DNA of 64,000 nt, from contig LR632930.1 of the NCBI GenBank assembly GCA_902167325.1, positions 1,054,001-1,118,000 of the forward strand. Direction: 5' to 3'. The position numbers were made by a program, and so were the translations under genes. How positions within the stretch are numbered: the first letter of the stretch is position 1; every line of letters starts with the position of its first letter. Shown one piece after another: positions 17,639-25,228 of this stretch. The DNA is from Chitinophaga pinensis (GTDB lineage: Bacteria; Bacteroidota; Bacteroidia; Chitinophagales; Chitinophagaceae). The notes beneath the pieces are model-generated. The model was not told the origin of the DNA and did not search any database. It worked only from the letters and a program-made list of their open reading frames with translations.

Positions 17639-19087
17639 TTAATTGGCAGGTAAGGTAATAATGAACGTGGTGCCTTCTCCCATAGCGCTTTCCACCTGGA
17701 TATGCCCTTTGTGGTTAATAATAATGTTTTGGGTAGATGTAAGCCCCAGGCCGGTGCCCTTCGTTTTGGAGGTAAAGAACGGGTCGAACAGGCGGGCCTT
17801 GTTTTCTTCCGGAATACCCATGCCGTTATCCTGTATGCGAATAATGGCAGCTTTGCCTTCGCGGTAGGTATTGATTGTTAGAACGCCTTTGCCTGGTGTC
17901 ATGGCTTCAATGGCATTAATGAAGATATTCAGCAGGGCAATCTGTATCTTTTCCTCGTCGGCCGTCAGCATTACGGTTTCATCTGTTGTTTCCATATTTA
18001 ACCTGATACCGTTGAGCTGAAGGCGGTCAGTAGCCAACGATAAAGAGGTGCTTATCAAATCGTTTAGGTCATGGTCCTGCAGATGTAATTCCATCATGCG
18101 GGTAGATTGCAACAGTTCGGTGACCAGTTGATTGATTCGGGTACAGTTTCGTTCAATGATATCGAGGTAAAGATTGGTATCGTCAGGGTCAGGCACTTCT
18201 TCCTGCCTGAATTGCCCCACGGCGAGGATGATGTTGGTGAGTGGGTTGCGGACTTCATGAGCAATCACCCGGGCAATGCGGCCGGATATTACGAATTTCT
18301 CCTGCTGCCTTTTTTCCAGCTCCTCCCGTTTTTTATCCGTAATATCTTCTGCCACACAAAGAAATGTACCCCGCTGTTCGTCCAGCTTATTGGCGTTTAC
18401 GAGTACTGATAACTTTTTTCCTGCTTTATCTCGAAAAGTGAACTCCTGTTGAACAATGGCATCTTCAGTACATATTTCTTCGAAAAACCGCTTCACTTCC
18501 GATTCGTGGAAAAACAAATCTTTCATGTTCATCTCGAGTAGTTCTTCGCGGGAGTATTGTATTTTTTTCCGTGCGTTGGGATTTGCGTCGATGATATTCA
18601 TGTCGCAATTAGCCAGGATAATGATGTCGTGGCTTTTTTCGAAAATACCGAAGTATTTGCGCTCGTTTTCCGCGATGGCGCGAAGGTGTTTAAACTCAGT
18701 AATGCCATAGCGGATGGCACGCTCCAGCTCAGGGCCGGTAATATCGCCTTTCACAAGGTAGTCGGTAGCCCCGGCAATCATCGCCTCATTATCGATGGCG
18801 TAATCACCCTTACCTGTGAGCATAATAACGGGAGCTTCGTAGCCTATTTCCTGGAAATGCCGCAGTATGTCTATTCCCGTATGCATTCCCAGCCGGTAAT
18901 CCACCAGGTAAAGGTCATGCTCCTTGCGCCCGATGGCCTCAAGTGCTTTATCATAGGTAGATGCCCAGGTGAGCTCATACTGGTCGGGAGCAACATCCTG
19001 CAGTACTGTGGAGACAAGGAAGAAATCATCTTCATCATCATCTACCATCAGGATGCGTTTACGGGATTCTTTCATAATCTGGTTCAT
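17639..19087 (-). CDS. Receiver-PAS-histidine kinase hybrid protein
   Basis: 482 residues, soluble. Order: receiver domain (about 10-130, phospho-Asp in LYLVDYRLGMHTG), PAS domain (about 145-265), histidine kinase core (phospho-His in RVIAHEVRNPLTNI near 290) and ATPase domain (N box NIFINAIEAM, G1 DNGMGIPEE, G2 GTGLGL). A receiver in front of a kinase suggests it is itself driven by another kinase, most simply the CHASE3 kinase encoded 38 bases upstream on the same strand. ATG 19075 is a possible alternative start. Confidence 0.9.
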   Translation of the reverse strand: MNQIMKESRKRILMVDDDEDDFFLVSTVLQDVAPDQYELTWASTYDKALEAIGRKEHDLYLVDYRLGMHTGIDILRHFQEIGYEAPVIMLTGKGDYAIDNEAMIAGATDYLVKGDITGPELERAIRYGITEFKHLRAIAENERKYFGIFEKSHDIIILANCDMNIIDANPNARKKIQYSREELLEMNMKDLFFHESEVKRFFEEICTEDAIVQQEFTFRDKAGKKLSVLVNANKLDEQRGTFLCVAEDITDKKREELEKRQQEKFVISGRIARVIAHEVRNPLTNIILAVGQFRQEEVPDPDDTNLYLDIIERNCTRINQLVTELLQSTRMMELHLQDHDLNDLISTSLSLATDRLQLNGIRLNMETTDETVMLTADEEKIQIALLNIFINAIEAMTPGKGVLTINTYREGKAAIIRIQDNGMGIPEENKARLFDPFFTSKTKGTGLGLTSTQNIIINHKGHIQVESAMGEGTTFIITLPAN

Positions 19088-19125
19088 AGTATTTCTGCAT
19101 ATCAGCAAGAAACATGCTCAAAAAA

Positions 19126-20538
19126 TCAGTCTTCCCTTAATTGCTTAAGCGGAAGGGTGATAATGAACGCGGCACCTGCACCGGGGATGCTTTCTGCGGA
19201 AATATAACCCTGGTGGGCTTCAACGATCTTTTTACAGATCGCCAACCCTATACCTGTGCCTTTGTATTCGCTGACGCCATGGAGGCGCTGGAAAATCAGG
19301 AAGATGCGATCGGCATAGGCCTGATCGAATCCAATGCCGTTATCCTGAACGCGGATACGGATGTATTTTTCGTCTGCCTTCTTTTCACTGGGCACGCCGG
19401 CATCCCTGCCGGAGAGGATCTGGCCGGTGATGGCAATTTCCAGCGATCGCTCAGGATTGGCGAATTTTATGCTGTTGGACAGGATGTTCTGAAACAACTG
19501 GTGCAGCCCGGTATCAATGCCCTCAATAACAGGGAGATGGTCCTGCTGAACAGTGCCCTTTTTTTCGTGCAGCGGCACTTCAAGGTCGCCAAGCACATCG
19601 TGGAGAAGCTCGTTGAGGTCTACCTGAGCGATGGTCTCTGGCGTAATGCGCCCGGCACGTGAGAAAATCAGCAGATCATTAATGAGTACGCGCATACGGC
19701 CCACTGCTGATACCATCCGGTCGATAAGCTGACCGGCTTCAGGCGGGATCTCATCGCGGTACTTGAGGAGCAGCCGGTCGGAGAAAGTGGATATTTTTCG
19801 CAATGGCTCCTGCAGATCGTGCGAGGCTACGTAGGCAAACTGTTCGAGTTCCTGGTTGGATTTGTTGAGCAGATTAATGTTTTCCTGTAACTCGCGCTGA
19901 TAACTCCGCATCCTCGACTCAATATGCAGCTGGAGGCGGAATTCGCGGTTGAGGGTTACATAAGAATATATGCCGATTATGATGGCGATCAGTGAAATGA
20001 TGAAAACGACCGGGATCCAGAGATTAGAGAAAAACTGGAACAGCCGCGACTTTTCTGTTAGCTGAACTTCTTCAATATCAATCATATCCTGCATTTTCAG
20101 GTCTATGAGGTCCATGGCTAACTCTCCTTCCTTTACAGAAATTTCCTGGTTAGGATCGGCGGCACCATTAACGAGTTGCCCATATTTGATGTCAAGGAGT
20201 TGTTTGAGGGTATCAAGGTTTTTCTGCTGCGGGGGATCATCAATGATCTGACGAAGTTTTCTGTATTCTTTTTCGATCAGGTTACTTCGCTCGGTCATGC
20301 TGGGATGGAGGAATTCCTGTTGATGGGTGATATTGAACCCGCGGATGGCTGCCTCCGCATCTTTCAGGTGCCTGGAGATGTGCTCCAGGCGCTTGGATAC
20401 CTCTACCGCATGTTGGAGGCGGGAGGCATTGTGCATGAGGTTTTTGGCGATGAGGTACGATACCACGCTTGCACCGATGATAGCAGTGAAAGCGATAAAA
20501 AACCCCACCCGTATTTTCTTATGTATGCTAATGTGCAT
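19126..20538 (-). CDS. Membrane sensor histidine kinase with CHASE3 domain
   Basis: 470 residues. Transmembrane helix at about 10-30, an extracytoplasmic helical CHASE3-type domain (about 35-165, KDAEAAIRGFNITHQQEFL), second helix at about 172-193, coiled coil (YQRELQENINLLNKSNQELEQF), then a phytochrome-kinase-like core with phospho-His in YVASHDLQEPLRKI and ATPase boxes (N box QNILSNSIKFA, DNGIGFDQ, GTGIGL). CHASE3 ligands are mostly unknown. Transcribed toward the receiver-PAS-kinase gene. Confidence 0.9.
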   Translation of the reverse strand: MHISIHKKIRVGFFIAFTAIIGASVVSYLIAKNLMHNASRLQHAVEVSKRLEHISRHLKDAEAAIRGFNITHQQEFLHPSMTERSNLIEKEYRKLRQIIDDPPQQKNLDTLKQLLDIKYGQLVNGAADPNQEISVKEGELAMDLIDLKMQDMIDIEEVQLTEKSRLFQFFSNLWIPVVFIISLIAIIIGIYSYVTLNREFRLQLHIESRMRSYQRELQENINLLNKSNQELEQFAYVASHDLQEPLRKISTFSDRLLLKYRDEIPPEAGQLIDRMVSAVGRMRVLINDLLIFSRAGRITPETIAQVDLNELLHDVLGDLEVPLHEKKGTVQQDHLPVIEGIDTGLHQLFQNILSNSIKFANPERSLEIAITGQILSGRDAGVPSEKKADEKYIRIRVQDNGIGFDQAYADRIFLIFQRLHGVSEYKGTGIGLAICKKIVEAHQGYISAESIPGAGAAFIITLPLKQLRED

Positions 20539-20767
20539 TGTCCTTCAAACTGTTTATGGATGCCGGTTTTGGATGTGCAAGATTTTCCCCATACTGAAAA
20601 CTCCCTTCTACATGCGCATCGGAGGAAAGCCGCAGTTTTCCTGCCGGTACATCCCTCAAATTACGAAAACCCCCTGATTCAAATGGCAGTGTCGGTATCT
20701 GATCGTATTTCCTGTAGCAGTTAATATTGTTGTTCCAGCCCTGTTACACAAAACATATGCCTCTGGT

Positions 20768-20782
20768 TGGAATGTTGTTTGG
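20768..20782 (+). promoter_or_regulatory. Stress-island motif (TGGAAT-N5-TTGG)
   Basis: TGGAAT, five bases, TTGG, ending 42 bases before the Pro/Glu/Lys-rich protein, which leads the DUF892 transcript. Confidence 0.48.
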
Positions 20783-20823
20783 ACTATTAATAGAAAGATC
20801 GTAAACCTTAAAAAACTCCAGGC

Positions 20824-21231
20824 ATGAAAAACGAGAATGATAAGAATACCCGCCCCAACCCCACTTCGCCAGGGCCGCAGGCACCGGATGAAAACAGGGG
20901 GCAGGGAGGTGGCCAGCCAAAGCCTGGCCTGGGCCAGGAGCCCGATAAGCAAAACCCTGACATTCCTAAGGAGATCCCTAAACGGGAGATCGACCGGAAA
21001 CCCAGTGATCCGCAATCAGAACCAGAGGAGGGACCGCGTCAGGACAAACCCGAAAAGGGACAGCCTCAGAGCAAACCTGAAAAAGGCCCCCTTCAGGATA
21101 AACCTGATATCCCCGAGAGCGAAGAGAACAATGATGTTGAAGAGCAATCCCCCGACATCGATGGTCAGCGCGAGGATAAAGATCACAGTATTATCGACAA
21201 AAGGGATCGCTTTCCATTTCCTAACAAATAG
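20824..21231 (+). CDS. Pro/Glu/Lys/Asp-rich, probably disordered protein
   Basis: 135 residues with hardly any hydrophobic residues and no signal peptide; built from near-repeats such as DKPEKGQPQSKPEKGPLQDKP. I do not recognise a family. The composition (charged, Pro, Gly, Gln) is that of a disordered hydrophilin-type protein, but function is inference. It lies 17 bases before the DUF892 gene and shares its promoter. A 152-codon alternative frame over the same DNA is Arg-rich and less likely. Confidence 0.65.
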   Translation: MKNENDKNTRPNPTSPGPQAPDENRGQGGGQPKPGLGQEPDKQNPDIPKEIPKREIDRKPSDPQSEPEEGPRQDKPEKGQPQSKPEKGPLQDKPDIPESEENNDVEEQSPDIDGQREDKDHSIIDKRDRFPFPNK

Positions 21232-21248
21232 TAAAACCTACACACATT

Positions 21249-21881
21249 ATGGCAACGAAGAACACCAAGACGATCCGCGGCGGCAGCGCTGCTAAATCGA
21301 ATGGCAGCAACCGCAGTAACGGCACTACGAAAAAATCATCTCCGGCCACACGTACCTCCGCTTCGCGCAGCAATGGCAGCGGGATGGAAAACTCCCCTTT
21401 TCATAAGCTTTTCATGGACGAATTGAAAGACATCTATTGGGCTGAGAAACATCTGGTGAAAGCGCTCCCTAAAATGGCGAAAGCGGCTTCTACCACTGAA
21501 CTGGTTGATGCTTTCGCAGAGCATCTTGAAGCTACTAAAGGCCATGTTAGCCGGCTGGAAGAGGTTTTCGAACTGATGGGGACACGGGCAGTAGCCAAAA
21601 AATGTGAAGCTATGGAGGGCCTCGTTGCTGAGGCACAGGAGCTGATCAGTGAGGAGGAGGCCTCACCTGTCCTTGATGCAGGGCTCATCATTGCCGCACA
21701 GAAGGTAGAGCACTACGAAATTGCGGCTTACGGCAGCCTCCGCACGCTCGCAAACCATATGGGCCATACGGAAGCTGCCGGAATTTTTGAACAAACACTC
21801 AGCGAAGAGAAAGAAGCAGATTCCCTCCTCACCCAGATTGCAGAATCGAAAGTGAATGAGGACGCGTTGGCGGAAGATTAG
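21249..21881 (+). CDS. DUF892 (YciE/YciF) ferritin-like protein with basic N-terminal tail
   Basis: 210 residues. Residues about 1-50 are Lys/Ser/Thr/Asn-rich and look disordered (SNGSNRSNGTTKK); the DUF892 four-helix domain begins at FHKLFMDELKDIYWAEKHLVKALPKMA and continues with HLEATKGHVSRLEEVF and AQKVEHYEIAAYGSLRTLA. The Glu/His residues of these helices are the family's likely metal site. YciF is a stress protein in E. coli. The basic tail suggests nucleic-acid binding, which is inference. Confidence 0.9.
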   Translation: MATKNTKTIRGGSAAKSNGSNRSNGTTKKSSPATRTSASRSNGSGMENSPFHKLFMDELKDIYWAEKHLVKALPKMAKAASTTELVDAFAEHLEATKGHVSRLEEVFELMGTRAVAKKCEAMEGLVAEAQELISEEEASPVLDAGLIIAAQKVEHYEIAAYGSLRTLANHMGHTEAAGIFEQTLSEEKEADSLLTQIAESKVNEDALAED

Positions 21882-21897
21882 TACGTCAGCAGATTCA

Positions 21898-21931
21898 AAG
21901 CTGCTGCATGCCTATGCAGCAGCTTTTTTTT
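21898..21931 (+). terminator. Intrinsic terminator after the DUF892 gene
   Basis: A perfect 12-bp stem (AAGCTGCTGCAT / ATGCAGCAGCTT) with a 4-base loop and eight T, 17 bases after the stop codon. The SDR gene starts 18 bases later with no obvious promoter of its own, so partial read-through is likely. Confidence 0.92.
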
Positions 21932-21948
21932 GATTGAACATTCTGAAT

Positions 21949-22815
21949 ATGCAAAAGTCCAGTAAGAAAAGAACGCTTCGCCCACCGCAGCGGCAGCTCA
22001 GGCAACCAGGGATCGAACATAAAATGAAGCCCTTGCCGGAGGCCGCTCCCCAAGCTGCCCCGGGTGGCCGCCTTCAGGATAAGGTAGCCCTCATAACGGG
22101 GGGCGACAGTGGTATCGGCCGCGCCATAGCGTTGGCTTTTGCAGCGCAGGGAGCGGATGTAGCGATTGCCTACCTCGATGAAACTGAAGATGCACAGGCT
22201 ACTGCACAAGGCGTGATGGAACGGGGGCGGGAAGCACTTCTTATTCCTGGAGACATCAGCAGGGAGAAGCATTGTGAAAAGATCGTCAGGCTAACTGTAA
22301 AGAAATACGGCCGCATCGATATTCTCATTAACAATGCTGCAGTGCAATATCCGCAAAAGAAGATCAGTGATATAACAGCTAAACAGCTGTTGAAAACCTT
22401 TTCCGTAAATATATTCCCGCAATTTTACCTCGCCCGCTATGCCCTTCCGTATATGGCCCGTGGAAGCAATATCATCAATACCACCTCGGTGACGGCCTAT
22501 CGTGGCAGTGCACACCTGGTAGATTATGCTGCTACCAAAGGGGCAATCGTTTCCTTTACCCGCTCACTCTCATCGATGCTGGCAGACAAAGGCATCCGGG
22601 TGAATGGAGTGGCACCAGGCCCCATCTGGACTCCGCTTATTCCTGCCACATTTCCGCCTGACCATGTCGCGAACTTTGGTTCAGATACACCGCTAAAGCG
22701 TGCCGGTGAGCCTTGGGAAGTGGCGGGATGTTATGTGTTTCTGGCATCTGAGGAAGCGAGCTATATAACAGGACAAATATTACACCCCAATGGAGGAGAA
22801 ATTGTTAACAGCTGA
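21949..22815 (+). CDS. SDR-family oxidoreductase (general-stress type)
   Basis: 288 residues. Rossmann cofactor motif ALITGGDSGIGRAIALAF (TGxxxGIG), NNAA in ILINNAAVQYP, catalytic Ser in TTSVTAYRGS and Y-x-x-x-K in YAATKGA. The extended N-terminus (about 40 residues before the Rossmann start, with PGIEHKMKPLP) is typical of the YhdG/YdaD/GS39-type stress dehydrogenases. The substrate is unknown. ATG 21949 is preferred to TTG 21934. The 3' end overlaps the topoisomerase gene by 26 bases. Confidence 0.88.
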   Translation: MQKSSKKRTLRPPQRQLRQPGIEHKMKPLPEAAPQAAPGGRLQDKVALITGGDSGIGRAIALAFAAQGADVAIAYLDETEDAQATAQGVMERGREALLIPGDISREKHCEKIVRLTVKKYGRIDILINNAAVQYPQKKISDITAKQLLKTFSVNIFPQFYLARYALPYMARGSNIINTTSVTAYRGSAHLVDYAATKGAIVSFTRSLSSMLADKGIRVNGVAPGPIWTPLIPATFPPDHVANFGSDTPLKRAGEPWEVAGCYVFLASEEASYITGQILHPNGGEIVNS

Positions 22816-23827
22816 TGCGCCGGCAGCGGCACAAGCTGCAAAGCTGCGGTACATACACCCTGGATCACCGGGAATTACCCGGATGCGTAATGGAAGTCGT
22901 TTCTATTATACCGATGCTGCCGGGAAGCGTATTAAGGATGAAGCCGTACTGGAGCGCATCCGTGGCCTGGTGCTGCCGCCTGCCTGGGAAGATGTATGGA
23001 TCTGTCCGCATGCAAACGGTCATTTACAGGCCACCGGTACGGATGCCATGGGGCGCCGGCAATACCGGTATCACACACGCTGGGCTGCTGTACGCAATGA
23101 AACGAAGTTCTACCGCCTGCTGGCATTTGGGAAATTGCTTCCGAAAATCAGGCGGCAGGTAACAAATGATCTCCGGCGCCGGGAGCTGGACCTGCCCAGG
23201 GTATGCGCCATCGCCATGCGTGTGATGGAAGAAACGCTTATGCGCGTTGGGAATGCTGAATATGAAAAAAAGTATCAGTCATACGGACTTACCACCTTGC
23301 GCAACAGGCATGTACAGTTTAACGGCCATACTGCCCTTTTCAGGTTTAAAGGTAAAAAAGGCGTAGCGCACAAAATTGAGCTGAGGCATGCCGCGCTTGC
23401 CAGGCTCCTTCGTAAAGTACGCGATATCCCGGGGCAGGAGCTTTTTCAGTACTACGAAAACGATGAGGTGAAAAGCCTCGATTCCGGCGCTCTCAATGAA
23501 TATCTTAAAGCCATCACCGGGGAAGAATTTACCTGTAAAGACCTCAGGACATGGGCCGGAACCGTTGAGGCCTTACACCTGCTGGCTGGTTGCGAAGCGG
23601 CGGATTCTGTGGCGGAAGGAAAACGAAAAGTCGTGGAGGTATTGGACCAGGTAGCCCGGAAACTGGGGAATACCCGCGCGGTGTGTAAAAAATACTACGT
23701 ACACCCTGCCATTACCGATTTGTTCGAAAGGGGAGAAATGGGGCAATATACAGGACGGAATGTGGACGAAAAACTACTATTGAAAATCCTCAAAGACCAT
23801 CATACACAAAAACGGCGGAACCCATAA
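22790..23827 (+). CDS. DNA topoisomerase IB (poxvirus-like)
   Basis: 345 residues, the usual size for bacterial type IB enzymes that relax supercoils through a 3'-phosphotyrosine. N-terminal domain about 10-110 (YIHPGSPGITRMRNG, LPPAWEDVWICPHANGHLQA); catalytic domain with HIELRH-type segment (AHKIELRHAALARLLRK), KDLRTWAGT containing the catalytic Arg, and the active-site Tyr in CKKYYVHP. It starts inside the SDR gene, in another frame, so the two are probably co-translated. Confidence 0.92.
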   Translation: MEEKLLTADAPAAAQAAKLRYIHPGSPGITRMRNGSRFYYTDAAGKRIKDEAVLERIRGLVLPPAWEDVWICPHANGHLQATGTDAMGRRQYRYHTRWAAVRNETKFYRLLAFGKLLPKIRRQVTNDLRRRELDLPRVCAIAMRVMEETLMRVGNAEYEKKYQSYGLTTLRNRHVQFNGHTALFRFKGKKGVAHKIELRHAALARLLRKVRDIPGQELFQYYENDEVKSLDSGALNEYLKAITGEEFTCKDLRTWAGTVEALHLLAGCEAADSVAEGKRKVVEVLDQVARKLGNTRAVCKKYYVHPAITDLFERGEMGQYTGRNVDEKLLLKILKDHHTQKRRNP

Positions 23828-23842
23828 CAGGTACCGCCGTTT
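23810..23842. terminator. Bidirectional terminator hairpin
   Basis: AAACGGCGG at 23810-23818 pairs with CCGCCGTTT at 23834-23842. It spans the topoisomerase stop and lies before the end of the convergent gene at 23860, with A/T tracts on both sides. Confidence 0.55.
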
Positions 23843-23859
23843 ATTCATAAAATCATCCA

Positions 23860-24228
23860 TCACAGCCCGCCGAAAATCTGCTGTTCTTCGCGATCTTCGA
23901 CCGGTATCTTTTGCAGGAATTCATCGAATCCTGCCTCATCATGCGATGTGTAAACCCCATAAGCGTCTATTACATAGCCCTTCTTTCCATTCTTGTCTTC
24001 CAGCAGATACAATACTGAATTATCTGAAGGGTCAGATTCACCTTCGAACCTGTAAGTCTTGATAATCATAAGATCATCAGGGTTATAGATCTCATCTCCA
24101 TCAACTGGTTGCATTCTGCCATGGTCACTCATTTTGAATTCATTGTCGTAGCCTTTCGAATGAAGCTTCGCCATTATCTGCGAGAGGGTATTCATTTCAC
24201 CTGGTTTATCTGTTCTAAGGTTTTCCAT
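23860..24228 (-). CDS. Small conserved protein of unknown function
   Basis: 122 residues, acidic and soluble. The pattern MNTLSQIMAKLHSKGYDNEF ... YRFEGESDPSDNSVLYLLEDKNGKKGYVIDAYGVY is that of a Bacteroidota family which databases often label phosphoribosylpyrophosphate synthetase; it has none of the features of that enzyme, so I do not use the name. Function unknown. ATG 24228 is used; 24237 is also possible. It has the best-formed minus-strand copy of the stress motif just upstream. Confidence 0.75.
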   Translation of the reverse strand: MENLRTDKPGEMNTLSQIMAKLHSKGYDNEFKMSDHGRMQPVDGDEIYNPDDLMIIKTYRFEGESDPSDNSVLYLLEDKNGKKGYVIDAYGVYTSHDEAGFDEFLQKIPVEDREEQQIFGGL

Positions 24229-24256
24229 AAAAGTCATATTTGATTACTAATGAAAC

Positions 24257-24271
24257 CCAAAAGCTATGCCA
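24257..24271 (-). promoter_or_regulatory. Stress-island motif (TGGCAT-N5-TTGG), minus strand
   Basis: On the minus strand: TGGCAT, five bases, TTGG, ending 29 bases before the start of the small conserved gene. Confidence 0.52.
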
Positions 24272-24372
24272 CTGCTATAAAAAGTGGCCTGATTGTTGGC
24301 GGAACGTTCCTGAAGCGATCAAATCTTATTTGAACAAATTCCCCCGATAGTTATGCATATGAAGAAACAAGG

Positions 24373-24400
24373 CCGTTCCGTTCCCGGAACGGTTTTTTTG
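24373..24400 (+). terminator. Terminator-like hairpin in the ku upstream region
   Basis: CCGTTCC (24373-24379) pairs with GGAACGG (24386-24392), loop of 6, followed by seven T. No gene on the plus strand precedes it, so it may end an unseen transcript or shield the ku promoter that follows it. Confidence 0.7.
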
Positions 24401-24411
24401 TGCAACTTCCA

Positions 24412-24426
24412 TGGTATAATGATTGT
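24412..24426 (+). promoter_or_regulatory. Stress-island motif (TGGTAT-N5-TTGT)
   Basis: TGGTAT, five bases, TTGT, ending 29 bases before the ku start; the same two half-sites as the csbD copy. Confidence 0.52.
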
Positions 24427-24454
24427 TGTACTGTATGACTAAACCTTATCCGTT

Positions 24455-25228
24455 ATGAGAGCTATATGGACAGGCAGCATCGGCTTCGGCCTTGTTAACA
24501 TTCCCGTAAAATTATACAGCGCTATCCAGGAAAGTCGCCTCGACCTCGATATGCTGGATAAAAAAGACCATTCCAAGATCCGTTTCCAACGTATAAATGA
24601 GAAAACAGGAAAAGAAGTTGCATGGGAGAATATCGTTAAAGCATATAATTACAACGACAAATACATAGTACTGGATGAACATGACTATGAAGATGCAAGC
24701 CCCAGGAAAAGCAAGGTCATCGAAATATCGTCATTTACCGGAACCGATCAGATCGATGCCGTGTATTTCGAAACAGCTTATTTCATTGAGCCTGATAAAG
24801 GCGGGGGTAAAGCCTATCAATTGTTGTTGAAAACGTTGGGAAAGACCCGGAAAGTAGGTGTAGCACTTTTTGTACTCCGCACACAGGAGCATTTATCGGT
24901 TATTCGCGCAAATGGTGACTACCTTATGCTACACCGTCTCCGTTTTGGGGAAGAAGTGCGGGTGGCCGATGAACTGAAACTACCCGATAGTACAACCATT
25001 CCCAAAAAAGAACTGGATATGGCAGTGAAACTGGTAGACAGCTATACGGAAGACTTCGATATTTCCGCATACAAGGATACTTACCGGGAGGAACTGCTGC
25101 GAATCATCAAAGCGAAAGCTGCCGGTAAACGTGCGGTGGTGAAGAAGATGAAAGTAACGAGTACAAAGAGTTCTGATCTCTTCGAACAGCTGAAAGCCAG
25201 CCTTGGACCTAAAAAGCGTGTATCATGA
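24455..25228 (+). CDS. ku: Ku, DNA end-binding protein of bacterial NHEJ
   Basis: 257 residues. MRAIWTGSIGFGLVNIPVKLYSA is the classic start of bacterial Ku, followed by the beta-barrel ring core and FEQLKASLG at the end with a Lys-rich tail. Ku forms a homodimer ring on double-strand ends and recruits LigD. Its stop overlaps the ligD start by 4 bases (ATGA). Confidence 0.95.
   Translation: MRAIWTGSIGFGLVNIPVKLYSAIQESRLDLDMLDKKDHSKIRFQRINEKTGKEVAWENIVKAYNYNDKYIVLDEHDYEDASPRKSKVIEISSFTGTDQIDAVYFETAYFIEPDKGGGKAYQLLLKTLGKTRKVGVALFVLRTQEHLSVIRANGDYLMLHRLRFGEEVRVADELKLPDSTTIPKKELDMAVKLVDSYTEDFDISAYKDTYREELLRIIKAKAAGKRAVVKKMKVTSTKSSDLFEQLKASLGPKKRVS

Noticed and set aside
20837-21295. 152-codon frame overlapping the Pro/Glu/Lys-rich gene
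   Set aside because: Arg/Lys-rich shadow in another frame that runs into the DUF892 gene. The other frame has the start spacing, promoter position and a stop before DUF892.
24353-24442. 29-codon frame before ku
   Set aside because: It reads through the terminator hairpin and the putative ku promoter; no sign of being a gene.
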